From Sphingobacterium tabacisoli (lineage in GTDB: Bacteria; Bacteroidota; Bacteroidia; Sphingobacteriales; Sphingobacteriaceae), in assembly GCF_017908035.1 (NCBI RefSeq), contig NZ_JAEQMU010000006.1:186001-250000 (forward strand): a DNA stretch of 64,000 nucleotides. The letters run 5' to 3'. The notes beneath the pieces were generated by a model, which saw only the letters and a list, made by a program, of their open reading frames with translations, did not search any database and was not told the origin of the DNA. Positions 17,074 through 25,564 of the stretch are shown piece after piece. The position numbers were made by a program, and so were the translations under genes. Each line of letters begins with the position of its first letter. The stretch's first letter is position 1.

Positions 17074-17103
17074 TAAAAATAGCCCTTAGAAACTAAAGGC
17101 TAT
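17074..17103 (-). terminator. Terminator after the CpsB-like gene
   Basis: A stem ATAGCC...GGCTAT (17079-17084 and 17098-17103) is extended by TTA/TAA across one mismatch. On the minus strand it is followed by TTTTTA. It lies 12 bases beyond the CpsB stop. With the promoter at 18072-18102 it frames cpsB as a single-gene unit. Confidence 0.65.
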
Positions 17104-17114
17104 CCATATCATTA

Positions 17115-17912
17115 TTACCCTACTGCTATGGTATCTTTCTCTTGAAGGTGATCCAACAAACTCGGATTCTTTATATTACAGGTTTTTAACAGATCACGCA
17201 CTGGATATTTAGTCACAACATCCTGCAGTGCTGCCAAGTGCTTACCATGATGTGTATCCGTTCCTACAAAATCGTACATCCCCGACTTAATCATCGTAAG
17301 AGCTGCTACCTTTACCTCCGTTCCATAATAGCGACTTATCGACAATAGATTCAACTGCAACAGACATCCAGCATCCTTGATCTTCTTGTACATATCAAAA
17401 TTATAATGATAATAGTTATAACGCTCTGGATGGGCTAAGATTGGCTTATAACCTAGGTTATGGATATCTAATATCGTTTGGAACAATGCCTTTGACTCCG
17501 AAAGATACGACATTTCTATCAATACATAGCCCCCTGGCATCACACAGAGATTATCCTTCTTAACCAGTGCCTCCAAACCGTCATCAATCATATGTTCAGC
17601 CGCTGCATATATCTCCACCTTGCTATCCGAGTTTTTCAACTCCTTGCTCAATAAACTGTGTGCGCCACTTATAGTCGATTTTGTATTGGGGTGCACGCCT
17701 TCCATAATATGGGGAGTACAGATAAATTTTTCAAAGCCCATGCCGTGCAACCCCTTAATTAAGGACATAGACTGTTCTACAGACTGACTACCGTCATCAA
17801 TACCCGGTAACAAGTGATTGTGCATATCCACTTCGAGAAAGGCCAGCTTACCCAGTGTCAAGACCTTGGTTTCACTCTGTGTTTTACCAAATAACTTTGA
17901 AAAAATCCCCAT
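17115..17912 (-). CDS. CpsB/CapC/YwqE-type tyrosine-protein phosphatase (PHP family)
   Basis: PHP-domain metal ligands are visible: DMHNHLLPGIDDGS (about residues 29-42), CTPHIMEGVHPNT, AHPERYNYY and GTDTHHGKH. These are the signature of manganese-dependent phosphatases that dephosphorylate the capsule tyrosine kinase. The natural partner is the Wzc-type kinase encoded just upstream (18188-20581), so the pair should cycle phosphorylation and thereby chain length or export. Here the phosphatase has its own promoter and terminator, so it can be set independently of the kinase. Confidence 0.9.
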   Translation of the reverse strand: MGIFSKLFGKTQSETKVLTLGKLAFLEVDMHNHLLPGIDDGSQSVEQSMSLIKGLHGMGFEKFICTPHIMEGVHPNTKSTISGAHSLLSKELKNSDSKVEIYAAAEHMIDDGLEALVKKDNLCVMPGGYVLIEMSYLSESKALFQTILDIHNLGYKPILAHPERYNYYHYNFDMYKKIKDAGCLLQLNLLSISRYYGTEVKVAALTMIKSGMYDFVGTDTHHGKHLAALQDVVTKYPVRDLLKTCNIKNPSLLDHLQEKDTIAVG

Positions 17913-18071
17913 TATATTTCAATAAAATTAAGTTTATGATGATATAACTATAAACGTAATAATTTGTTTTTCGCTACAAAGGTAGTTATGCAAAATAGAT
18001 CTTTAACCTATTTAATTAAAAACTTGATCAAAACCCGTGCCATATCGAGACAAATACAACGTTACATTGTA

Positions 18072-18102
18072 CAAATATAGTTAACATTAATTAAATATTC
18101 AA
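18072..18102 (-). promoter_or_regulatory. Promoter of the CpsB gene, framed by an inverted repeat
   Basis: On the minus strand TATATTTG (plus 18072-18079) fits TAnnTTTG, and a TTG at plus 18100-18102 lies exactly 20 bases upstream. The arms of a perfect 9-bp inverted repeat, ATTGTACAA (18066-18074) and TTGTACAAT (18109-18117), flank and partly cover the promoter, which is how an operator would be placed. The leader would be about 150 bases long. Confidence 0.6.
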
Positions 18103-18133
18103 TTCAAATTGTACAATATCGACTCCAAATATA

Positions 18134-18161
18134 AAAGCACTACCTTAATAGGTAGTGCTTT
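18134..18161 (-). terminator. Terminator at the end of the main polysaccharide operon
   Basis: A perfect 11-bp stem AAAGCACTACC/GGTAGTGCTTT (18134-18144 and 18151-18161) with a 6-nt loop is followed on the minus strand by TTATATTT. It lies 27 bases after the kinase stop and ends the long operon that begins near 38.5 kb. Confidence 0.75.
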
Positions 18162-18187
18162 CACCATTCATAAAAGAATTTATGATA

Positions 18188-20581
18188 TTATTTCTTACGG
18201 AATATTCCTTTAATCTTACCCATCAAACGCGCCCTTAGCGATTTATTTCCCATATCTCCATAACCGTAGCCATAACCATAGCCGTAGCCATAACCTTTCG
18301 CAAAATCCACATCATTCACCACTACCGCCATATTCTTAAGCTTACCTTGGGCATAGAGCTCTTTTGGCACATTCAATAAACGTTTATCCAGGTAGTTTGC
18401 TCGAGACACATATACGGTCAGATCTGCATTATGCGCGATCAGCAACGTATCCGTTACGAGGCTCACAGGGGCGGTATCGACCAATACATAATCATAGTGC
18501 TCCTGCCCATATTTCACGATATCATCAAAATGACCATTCATCAACAGCTCTGCCGGGTTAGGTGCGATATAGCCTGAATAAATAATATCAAATCGATAAT
18601 TATCCGGTTGCTTGATAATGATATTATCGATATCCATATCCGGATTGATCAGGTACTGGGTGATGCCCACGTTGGTATGCTGTAGATGGGACAATCCCAA
18701 ATAATCCAATACCTTCGGCGAGCGTATATCTGCTCCCATTAATAAGACCTTCTTACCCGACATGGACAGAATACGTGCTAGATTGGTCGACACAAAAGAT
18801 TTCCCTTCACCCGAGGTAGTTGAAGTAATAAATATCACTGCCGAGTCCTTTTTGGCTCCTAACATAAAGGAGATATTCGTCCGCAAAATACGGAAAGCCT
18901 CCGCCAGGGAAGAGCGATCATTCTCCCGTACAATAGGATCTGATGAAGTCGGTACCTCGCCTAGAATCGGAGCCGATAGCACCGCTTCGATATCTTTACG
19001 CGACTGAACCTTATTATCCAGTAAGAACTTGATGTATAGCACGCCAAAAGGAAGCAATACACCCACAATAAGCGCTCCTAAAAGAATAATCATCTTCTTT
19101 GGAGCCACCGGAATATCCGAACCATAAGCTGCATCAATTACTTTTAATATATCCGGCCTCGCCGCTGCCTTGATTTCATTCTCTTCCCGCTTTTGCAAAA
19201 GGAATAGATAGATAGACTCTACGATCTGTTGTTGACGCGAAATATCCTTGAAACCAAGCTCTTGCCTTGGCACTGCTGAGATACGACCTTGTAACTGATT
19301 CTTCTTGGCTTGAGCACTATTCAGAGATAATTTCAATACCGATTGGTAATTGTCCAACGAAGTCATGAGGTTACGATTCAGCGAACGGATATTCTCACTT
19401 AGGTTTTTCACAACGGGGTTATCTACCGTAGAGCTTTTTAATAGGTCTTCTCGTTCGAGTACTAGCTTATTATACTCCGACAGTGCTTTCTCAATCGACA
19501 TATCCTGTAGCCCTATATTCGATGGTAACAGCTGTAAATCCGAGTTGGATTTGATCGACTCTTTCATATAGTCGGCCAGTTGCAGTTGTGTACGTTTCTC
19601 CAACACATCTTTGTCCGCTTCAGACATGGTCTTAAGATTCAGCTCCGCCTCGGCCATTAGATCCGTGAGATTGTTATTCGCTTTAAAATCCCGAACCTTC
19701 TCATCTGCCGAATCCAGATCTTTCGAAATCAGCTCCAACCGTGTCGATATAAATTTCGATGTAGCTGCTGTTACCTTATTTTTATCATCCGAGACATCAT
19801 TATTATATTGCGCAATCAAGCTATTAATAATAAGTGCAGATTTCTCTTTAATCGGCCCTGTCAATGAAAAATTAACAATGTATGACTGTTTTTCTGAGCT
19901 GGGCGTTATCTGTACATCCTTTTGCAACCCATCGATTGTTTTATCGACCGATTGCATCACTACCTTTACAGTTTGTCCTATCGCTTTGGAGAAATCCACA
20001 TTCGGTGTTACTACAATCTGACCAAAGTTCGTATTTACATTTTTTCCAAATTCGTTTTTTTCTTCCTCAACCCCATTTTTTTCAACCAAAGAGAACGTAG
20101 TGTTATCTACTATCTTTATCGTAAAAGAACCAGTTTTATTTTGGTTTTTAATTTGGGTCGCCATCACCTTTATGGGCGATCCAGAAACAAGCACTTCAGT
20201 CTGTTTTATCTTTCCCTGTACGAAATAGCTGTTCTGTAGACTATGCTGCTCGATCACTTTTCGGAGTATACGCCTCGACTTGACAATCTCAATCTGATCA
20301 ATTACGTAAGCAGACTGTCCCCCTCCACCGGTCAAGCTACTCAATTCAGCCAGTCCCGCCATCTCACCAGATGCCTTATCCTCCTTTTGCAAAAGAATCT
20401 TCGCGTCCACCTTGTATTGCGAAGTACTATATCGTAGATAGAGAAAAGCAGCCAAGATGGCCAGTACCAACGATATCACAAACCATTTCCAATAATAGGC
20501 ATACTGCTCTACCAACTGTTTCAGATCAATCTCCTGCTCTTCTGTATCAGCAGCTTTGTATTTATTTTGATTATCCGTCAT
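18188..20581 (-). CDS. Wzc-type polysaccharide co-polymerase and bacterial tyrosine kinase
   Basis: The N-terminal Wzz domain has membrane spans near residues 35-55 and 495-517 and a long coiled periplasmic part between them. The C-terminal BY-kinase has Walker A (TSTTSGEGKSF, near 589), Walker A' (VLLMGADIRSP) and Walker B (VLVDTAPVS). The tail is tyrosine-rich: six Tyr-Gly repeats (near 762-773), the sites expected to be autophosphorylated. It controls chain length and export with Wza, encoded just upstream, and the CpsB phosphatase just downstream. The YG tail is encoded by a hexanucleotide repeat. Confidence 0.95.
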   Translation of the reverse strand: MTDNQNKYKAADTEEQEIDLKQLVEQYAYYWKWFVISLVLAILAAFLYLRYSTSQYKVDAKILLQKEDKASGEMAGLAELSSLTGGGGQSAYVIDQIEIVKSRRILRKVIEQHSLQNSYFVQGKIKQTEVLVSGSPIKVMATQIKNQNKTGSFTIKIVDNTTFSLVEKNGVEEEKNEFGKNVNTNFGQIVVTPNVDFSKAIGQTVKVVMQSVDKTIDGLQKDVQITPSSEKQSYIVNFSLTGPIKEKSALIINSLIAQYNNDVSDDKNKVTAATSKFISTRLELISKDLDSADEKVRDFKANNNLTDLMAEAELNLKTMSEADKDVLEKRTQLQLADYMKESIKSNSDLQLLPSNIGLQDMSIEKALSEYNKLVLEREDLLKSSTVDNPVVKNLSENIRSLNRNLMTSLDNYQSVLKLSLNSAQAKKNQLQGRISAVPRQELGFKDISRQQQIVESIYLFLLQKREENEIKAAARPDILKVIDAAYGSDIPVAPKKMIILLGALIVGVLLPFGVLYIKFLLDNKVQSRKDIEAVLSAPILGEVPTSSDPIVRENDRSSLAEAFRILRTNISFMLGAKKDSAVIFITSTTSGEGKSFVSTNLARILSMSGKKVLLMGADIRSPKVLDYLGLSHLQHTNVGITQYLINPDMDIDNIIIKQPDNYRFDIIYSGYIAPNPAELLMNGHFDDIVKYGQEHYDYVLVDTAPVSLVTDTLLIAHNADLTVYVSRANYLDKRLLNVPKELYAQGKLKNMAVVVNDVDFAKGYGYGYGYGYGYGDMGNKSLRARLMGKIKGIFRKK
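18257..18295 (-). repeat. Hexanucleotide repeat coding the Tyr-Gly tail of the kinase
   Basis: On the minus strand the unit GGNTAY is repeated about six times (for example GGTTATGGCTACGGCTATGG). The six-base period equals two codons, so gain or loss of a unit keeps the frame and only changes the number of tyrosines. Confidence 0.8.
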
Positions 20582-20583
20582 TA

Positions 20584-21354
20584 TTATCGTCTGCTATTCG
20601 TTACGACCAAGGTTAATATAGAGATTACAATAGAACTTACAGAGATCCAGACATTGGTATTTTGCCCCAAGTTCGAGTTACGCACCTGCGAACCATTCGG
20701 TTCTACATAGATTACATCATTCTGTGCCAAATAATAATAGGGTGAGTTCAATATCGAATCCGACAACAGATTTAGACGCTCCATTTTCTTCTCCCCATCT
20801 TTCTCCCGGATCAACAACACATTGCTCCGCACCCCTTTTATAGTCATATCCCCAGCGAGCCCCAGCGCTTCCAACACCGTCACTCGTTCCTGAGGCAACG
20901 TATATGTACCTGGTTTAGCGACTTCACCCAACACTGTAACTTTAAAATTCGCGAAGGTTAGATTCACTCCCGGATCAACAATATACTGTTTCAACTTAGA
21001 CCTCAACAAATCTCGAGCCTCCAACCTGCTTAGCCCACCTACTTTAACTTTGCCCAAAACCGGAAAATCAATTTCCCCATCTGCATCGACCAAATAAGTA
21101 GGTTTAAAAGCCATATCAGCGCCAGTTCCCCCAACAGCCTGATAAACATTCTGTTGATTAAAAGGCATAGTAGCCTTTACATCAGCGGCAGACACTGTAA
21201 TTGTCAACAAATCCTCTTGTTGTATACGAGGTATATATTTTGCCTGTATTCTTTCTAACTCCACTTGAGAAGGTTGCAAATACACAATATTCTTACGTGA
21301 TGCGCAAGAAGCAAAAACTAGAAACACCAGTATAGTAATGTAAATTTTATTCAT
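20584..21354 (-). CDS. Wza-like polysaccharide export lipoprotein
   Basis: A lipoprotein signal with cysteine C17 (MNKIYITILVFLVFASC) is followed by the poly-export domain (YIPRIQQEDLLTITVSA...DADGEIDFPVLGKVKVGGLSRLEAR) and one SLBB domain (FKVTVLGEVAKPGTYTLPQERVTVLEALGLAG). A C-terminal hydrophobic segment (WISVSSIVISILTLVV) could anchor it. It should form the outer-membrane exit for the polymer. It ends 3 bases before the kinase start, so the two are translated as a unit. The ATG at 21354 is preferred over a TTG nine codons earlier. Confidence 0.92.
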   Translation of the reverse strand: MNKIYITILVFLVFASCASRKNIVYLQPSQVELERIQAKYIPRIQQEDLLTITVSAADVKATMPFNQQNVYQAVGGTGADMAFKPTYLVDADGEIDFPVLGKVKVGGLSRLEARDLLRSKLKQYIVDPGVNLTFANFKVTVLGEVAKPGTYTLPQERVTVLEALGLAGDMTIKGVRSNVLLIREKDGEKKMERLNLLSDSILNSPYYYLAQNDVIYVEPNGSQVRNSNLGQNTNVWISVSSIVISILTLVVTNSRR

Positions 21355-21474
21355 TAAATCAAGTTTAAAGCTTGTAGACAAAAATCAATCCAGTTCTGCG
21401 GAACCAACCACAAAAGTAAAATATTAATAGTAATAATAAAATACAAATTCCCCATATTTGACTTGTGTTTGGAG

Positions 21475-22431
21475 TTAACTAACATATTTCTTAATCAAAT
21501 AGGCCTTTCCTAGCAGATATAATACTGACATACCTAATAACAAAACAATAGCAAAAAACATCTGCATATTTACACTCTCCTGTGCCATCCGAATAACTAA
21601 TAAGCCAATCAATAGCTGAACAGCCCCATACAAAAATGAGACTAGCAGCTTATTGACTCTAGCTTCATTGCCTAAATATTGATAGAGATGAGAACGATGC
21701 GCTTTAAATATATTTTCTTGAAGATAGAGTCGGCGAATTATTGTCCATACCGCATCAATCCCATAGACGGCCAAGAAAAGAATATAGATCAGGTTTCCAG
21801 TAGTCAGAATAAGAGTACCTAGCGCAAATAGCAAGATGTAGGCTATCGCTACCGACCCCACATCGCCCGCAAAGCATTTCGCTTTTGTACGGAAGTTGAA
21901 GAAGGCAAAGACTAGCAATCCCAATATCGTATAGATCAGATAATCCGATGCTATAAATTCAACCTTTTCATTTACTAACAACAACAATCCCGCTACTGCC
22001 AAGCTATAGCAGACCGTGATTCCGTTGATCCCATCCATAAAGTTGTACGCATTGATCACCCCCACTACAACCACAAATCCGATCAGCAAAAAATACCACG
22101 GCATTTCAAAAAGCTCCCACTGGTAAGCCATTAAAAGCACCGACGAAAAATGCACCAATAGACGCATCTTATTGGACAGTGTAAATACATCATCCAAGAA
22201 AGAAACCACCGTCATCATTGTCAACCCCAAAAAGAACCAAGGGTATTGAAATCCAGATAAGATAAAAAATGCCAGAGCTCCAAAATAAAATATCACTCCT
22301 CCCCCCCGCAAAGTAATTGTGGTATGGGAAGAGCGTTCATTGGGCTTATCAATAATATTAAATCGATCCGCTATCTTAAAATAAACAAGCTCTAATACGA
22401 ATAGAGCAATAAAAACTAATGCGTATATCAT
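21475..22431 (-). CDS. WbpL/WecA-like undecaprenyl-phosphate sugar-1-phosphate transferase
   Basis: An integral membrane protein of about ten spans with the polyprenyl-phosphate transferase motifs: SFLDD (metal-binding aspartates), AYNFMDGINGIT, FNFRTKAKCFAGDVGS and the cytoplasmic HRSHLYQ loop. It starts chain synthesis by putting the first sugar phosphate on undecaprenyl phosphate. The short form and the WbpM- and WbpV-like neighbours point to UDP-FucNAc or UDP-QuiNAc as donor, as in Pseudomonas WbpL; the exact sugar is an inference. Confidence 0.9.
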   Translation of the reverse strand: MIYALVFIALFVLELVYFKIADRFNIIDKPNERSSHTTITLRGGGVIFYFGALAFFILSGFQYPWFFLGLTMMTVVSFLDDVFTLSNKMRLLVHFSSVLLMAYQWELFEMPWYFLLIGFVVVVGVINAYNFMDGINGITVCYSLAVAGLLLLVNEKVEFIASDYLIYTILGLLVFAFFNFRTKAKCFAGDVGSVAIAYILLFALGTLILTTGNLIYILFLAVYGIDAVWTIIRRLYLQENIFKAHRSHLYQYLGNEARVNKLLVSFLYGAVQLLIGLLVIRMAQESVNMQMFFAIVLLLGMSVLYLLGKAYLIKKYVS

Positions 22432-22452
22432 TATAAGTTATTTTGACATTGT

Positions 22453-22486
22453 TGTCATTGCGAGAAAGAATGACGAAGCAATCTAC
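22453..22486. repeat. REP-like palindromic element (copy 1)
   Basis: GTCATTGCGAGAAAGAATGA followed by CGAAGCAATCTA forms nested inverted repeats (ATTGC/GCAAT and GTCATT/AATGAC). It fits between two genes of the operon, 4 bases from the stop of the epimerase gene. A related copy is at 51328-51360. Confidence 0.65.
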
Positions 22487-22490
22487 TTTA

Positions 22491-23387
22491 TTACCCCTCC
22501 TTAAAACTCTTTATAGTCTTCTCCAAACCCTCTTTTGCCGTTAACGGCAATTTCTTAATCCCCAACGCTTTCTTTATCTTTTCATTGGACACCAAAAGGT
22601 CACTAGTCATCTTTTTAAGGCGCTTGCTATTTAACGGCATCGGCAACACATCCCCGACTTTGGCAATTAGCTTTACCAAAGTCTTTGGCAAAGCTAAATT
22701 AGGCACATTCTTTTTTGTCTCCTGTTTGATGACAGCAATGATCTCCTTTGTGGAAATCGGTTCATCATCAGCAATATGGTATATACCCGACTTCAACTTA
22801 TCTGGATTCTCAATAATCCTCTCAATATAGTAGCAAAAATTATCAATCGAGATAAAAGATCGTTTATTATCAAATGATGAAAGCGGATACGGAATTCCTT
22901 TAGAAATCAATTTATACAACAAACCTAGATTGCCCTTATCCCCCGGTCCATGAACCATAGGTGGACGCAAGATAATTAGCATCTTCCCTTCAGGAATGAC
23001 CTGTCCCAACAACCACTCTTCCGCTTCTCGTTTAGACCGTCCATACCAAGAAATAGGATTACAAGTATCAGTCTCTTTTAGTTGGACTAATGACTCAGAT
23101 TCTTCTAGCGCGGCTATTGAGCTGATATGTATTAGCAATATCGCTGGTGACTGGATGAACTCTTGATAAATCTGCTTCGTAAGTTCTACATTAGCATATT
23201 GGTAATCATGCTCAGCAGCAACCTTTTGATGATCATGTGCTTTGCCAACGAGGTTGACAATAATGTCCGCAAAAGAAAACTGTTTCTCCCAACCGTGAGG
23301 ACGAAGAGATACACCAGTAGTATTATCTATTGTTGCCAGAAGATTTTTCCCAATAAATCCAGAAGATCCAATCACTAAAACTTGCAT
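22491..23387 (-). CDS. NAD-dependent sugar reductase/epimerase (WbpV-like)
   Basis: A short-chain dehydrogenase of the extended type: GSSGFIGKN (residues 7-15), an HISSIAA strand with the catalytic Ser and a YGRSKREAEEW active site (YxxxK). It should reduce or epimerise UDP-4-keto-6-deoxy-HexNAc made by the WbpM-like enzyme at 13383, giving the starter for the transferase encoded directly downstream. This WbpV-WbpL pairing is common at the end of O-antigen clusters. The final sugar (FucNAc or QuiNAc) cannot be told from sequence alone. Confidence 0.85.
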   Translation of the reverse strand: MQVLVIGSSGFIGKNLLATIDNTTGVSLRPHGWEKQFSFADIIVNLVGKAHDHQKVAAEHDYQYANVELTKQIYQEFIQSPAILLIHISSIAALEESESLVQLKETDTCNPISWYGRSKREAEEWLLGQVIPEGKMLIILRPPMVHGPGDKGNLGLLYKLISKGIPYPLSSFDNKRSFISIDNFCYYIERIIENPDKLKSGIYHIADDEPISTKEIIAVIKQETKKNVPNLALPKTLVKLIAKVGDVLPMPLNSKRLKKMTSDLLVSNEKIKKALGIKKLPLTAKEGLEKTIKSFKEG

Positions 23388-23390
23388 TGC

Positions 23391-24419
23391 TTAATTTTCT
23401 AAAACATTATCCCAAACGGCTGTTGATTTTAAACCAAATACTTCCTCTATCCAACCTTTTATAGACATACTTTTGTAAAGATCTTCATCGATTGGAACAA
23501 ATTCAGTTTCAAAAAAACTCAAATCATATACTGGGTTATCACGATTTATAATCCATATATTTTTAGAATTATAAAAAGGATATTTTTTCACGTCCTCATT
23601 TGTTGTAATTAACTTTCTACCAGCACCCAGCGACTCAAACGTCCTCATCGTGAGTCCCTTCTGCCCAGGATGATTAATATCTAAAATAACCTTAGAATTA
23701 TTATAGATTGAAATAATATCATTGTGCGAGAGACTTTTAAAAGAAATTTTTGACTTATCAAAATCTTTAAAAGATTTTTCAATCAATTTTTTTATCCTAA
23801 ACAATAACTCACTAGGAGAGAAATAAAATGTAAAAGCCTTTAATCTATTTTCATTGCACCAAATTTTTGCATCCTCCGCTATCTTGTACCTATCTGAATG
23901 CGCCGTTCCAATAAAAGCCAAATCATAAATAAACTGTTCTTTATTATTCCTATACAAATTCGAATAATCGGTTGCGAAAAACAATGGCCTAAATCCAATT
24001 TTATATTTAATGGAGTCATTACTATCAAACGTATATTTTGAATCAAATAAATTCAAGATATCTAATCCGTTTTTATTGTTCTTAAATGAATCATATGTAT
24101 AATAGATCAGTTTGATTCCTGGATTGACGTTTCGCAGAAATTCTATAAAAAAAGGAGGCACGGCTTCTCCTTTTATTAGAAGAAAGTAATCAAACCTTTT
24201 TTTTCCAATTTCTTCAATTATTTTTTTGTAATAAGATGTAATCTTTGTCTTATATACTTCTCTTTTCAATCTAATGATTGCTTTAGAGAAAAAGGAGTTC
24301 GAAGGGCGCTCATCGTATAAAACAACAGTTGCCCCCATATTTTCTAATTCTTTTTTTATAAGCAACTCATAATTAAAGAATTTGACCGAAATTAAAAGTA
24401 CATTTTTATCTTGCAACAT
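23391..24419 (-). CDS. CgeB-like glycosyltransferase
   Basis: The 342-residue protein is AT-rich in coding. The C-terminal half has the pattern of CgeB/GT1-like transferases: NNSKVILDINHPGQKGLTMRT, then FESLGAGRKLITTNEDVKKY, where the ESLGAG-type segment binds the nucleotide sugar. The N-terminal half is a divergent Rossmann fold (KNVLLISVKFFNYELLIKKE). It is probably a cytoplasmic transferase adding one sugar of the repeat unit. Donor and linkage are unknown. It starts 5 bases after the upstream epimerase gene ends. Confidence 0.7.
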   Translation of the reverse strand: MLQDKNVLLISVKFFNYELLIKKELENMGATVVLYDERPSNSFFSKAIIRLKREVYKTKITSYYKKIIEEIGKKRFDYFLLIKGEAVPPFFIEFLRNVNPGIKLIYYTYDSFKNNKNGLDILNLFDSKYTFDSNDSIKYKIGFRPLFFATDYSNLYRNNKEQFIYDLAFIGTAHSDRYKIAEDAKIWCNENRLKAFTFYFSPSELLFRIKKLIEKSFKDFDKSKISFKSLSHNDIISIYNNSKVILDINHPGQKGLTMRTFESLGAGRKLITTNEDVKKYPFYNSKNIWIINRDNPVYDLSFFETEFVPIDEDLYKSMSIKGWIEEVFGLKSTAVWDNVLEN

Positions 24420-24424
24420 TCAGC

Positions 24425-25558
24425 TTACTTGTAAAGTCCCTTTGCTTTCATTTCATCAATTGACTTTTGGTATTGGTCTTTTTCAACTTCTTGAGTATTC
24501 ACCCAGGCTGTAAATTTTGCTAACCCTTGGTCAAAAGAAACTTTTGGTTCAAAACCTAATGTAGCTTTGATCTTTGTTAAATCCGCATAATTATGACGGA
24601 TATCTCCTAAACGATAATTACCTGACACTGTAACAGGGACATTTACACCATAATTCTTAATTAAACCATTTGCTACCTCTAAAACATTTGTAGCGACACC
24701 AGTCCCAACATTGAAAACTTGATTATTAGCCTCATCTTTCTCCAAGCCCAAGATAGTAGCGTCTACCACGTCATCAATAAAAACAAAGTCACGTGTTTCT
24801 TTACCATCTTCGAAAATGTTAATTCCATTTCCGTTCTTAATTTGAGTAGAGAAAATAGATAAAATTCCTGTATAAGGATTTTTAAGTGACTGTCCTGGAC
24901 CATATACATTTTGGTAACGAAAAGCAACTCCTGCAACTCCTATTGTAGGACATACAGTTAAGACCATTTGTTCTTGATTTTGTTTTGTAATACCATAAAC
25001 AGAGGACGGATGAATTTTCGACTCTTCGTCCGTTCCGACTAATGTTAAAGCAGATGAACCGTTATACTTAACTTCAAAATCACCTTGATCCATATAATCT
25101 GCAGTACGCTGTGTCGGATACACTGCACCAAGTTCCTTACTCATATACTTGCCTTCTCCATAGATAGATCTTGAGGAAGCCACTACTACTTTTTTAACAC
25201 CGTGTTTTGTGTTCACCAATAGATCCAACAACAAAGCTGTACCATTAATGTTCACATCGATGTACTTTTTAACTTCGTACATTGATTGCCCCGTTCCTGT
25301 CTCTGCAGCATAATGTACAATAGCGTCTTGTCCCTCTATAGCCTTTTCCCAATCCTCTTCTGAAGTCACTGTACCTAATATAAACTTCACCTTATCCTTT
25401 ATACTTAAATAAAGAGGAGATGTTTCTGTAGGATTATTTCCATGAATTTGCGGAGATAAATTATCTAATACTGTAACAGTATATCCTTTAGCGATCAACT
25501 TTAATGCTAAATTAGAACCAATAAAACCTGCTCCACCTGTGATAAGTATATTTTTCAT
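24425..25558 (-). CDS. NAD-dependent epimerase/dehydratase, close in type to dTDP-L-rhamnose 4-epimerase
   Basis: An extended short-chain dehydrogenase: TGGAGFIGSN (residues 7-16), the catalytic SSRSIYGEGKY, SSVYGITKQNQE (YxxxK) and RYQNVYGPGQSLKNPYTG. The internal segment MDQGDFEVKYNGSSAL is an insertion seen in a subgroup that includes dTDP-rhamnose 4-epimerases. Because the rml genes supply dTDP-L-rhamnose here, conversion to a 6-deoxy-talose-type sugar is plausible but unproven. Its codon use is more regular than that of the neighbouring glycosyltransferase genes. Confidence 0.8.
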   Translation of the reverse strand: MKNILITGGAGFIGSNLALKLIAKGYTVTVLDNLSPQIHGNNPTETSPLYLSIKDKVKFILGTVTSEEDWEKAIEGQDAIVHYAAETGTGQSMYEVKKYIDVNINGTALLLDLLVNTKHGVKKVVVASSRSIYGEGKYMSKELGAVYPTQRTADYMDQGDFEVKYNGSSALTLVGTDEESKIHPSSVYGITKQNQEQMVLTVCPTIGVAGVAFRYQNVYGPGQSLKNPYTGILSIFSTQIKNGNGINIFEDGKETRDFVFIDDVVDATILGLEKDEANNQVFNVGTGVATNVLEVANGLIKNYGVNVPVTVSGNYRLGDIRHNYADLTKIKATLGFEPKVSFDQGLAKFTAWVNTQEVEKDQYQKSIDEMKAKGLYK

Positions 25559-25564
25559 ATCAAC

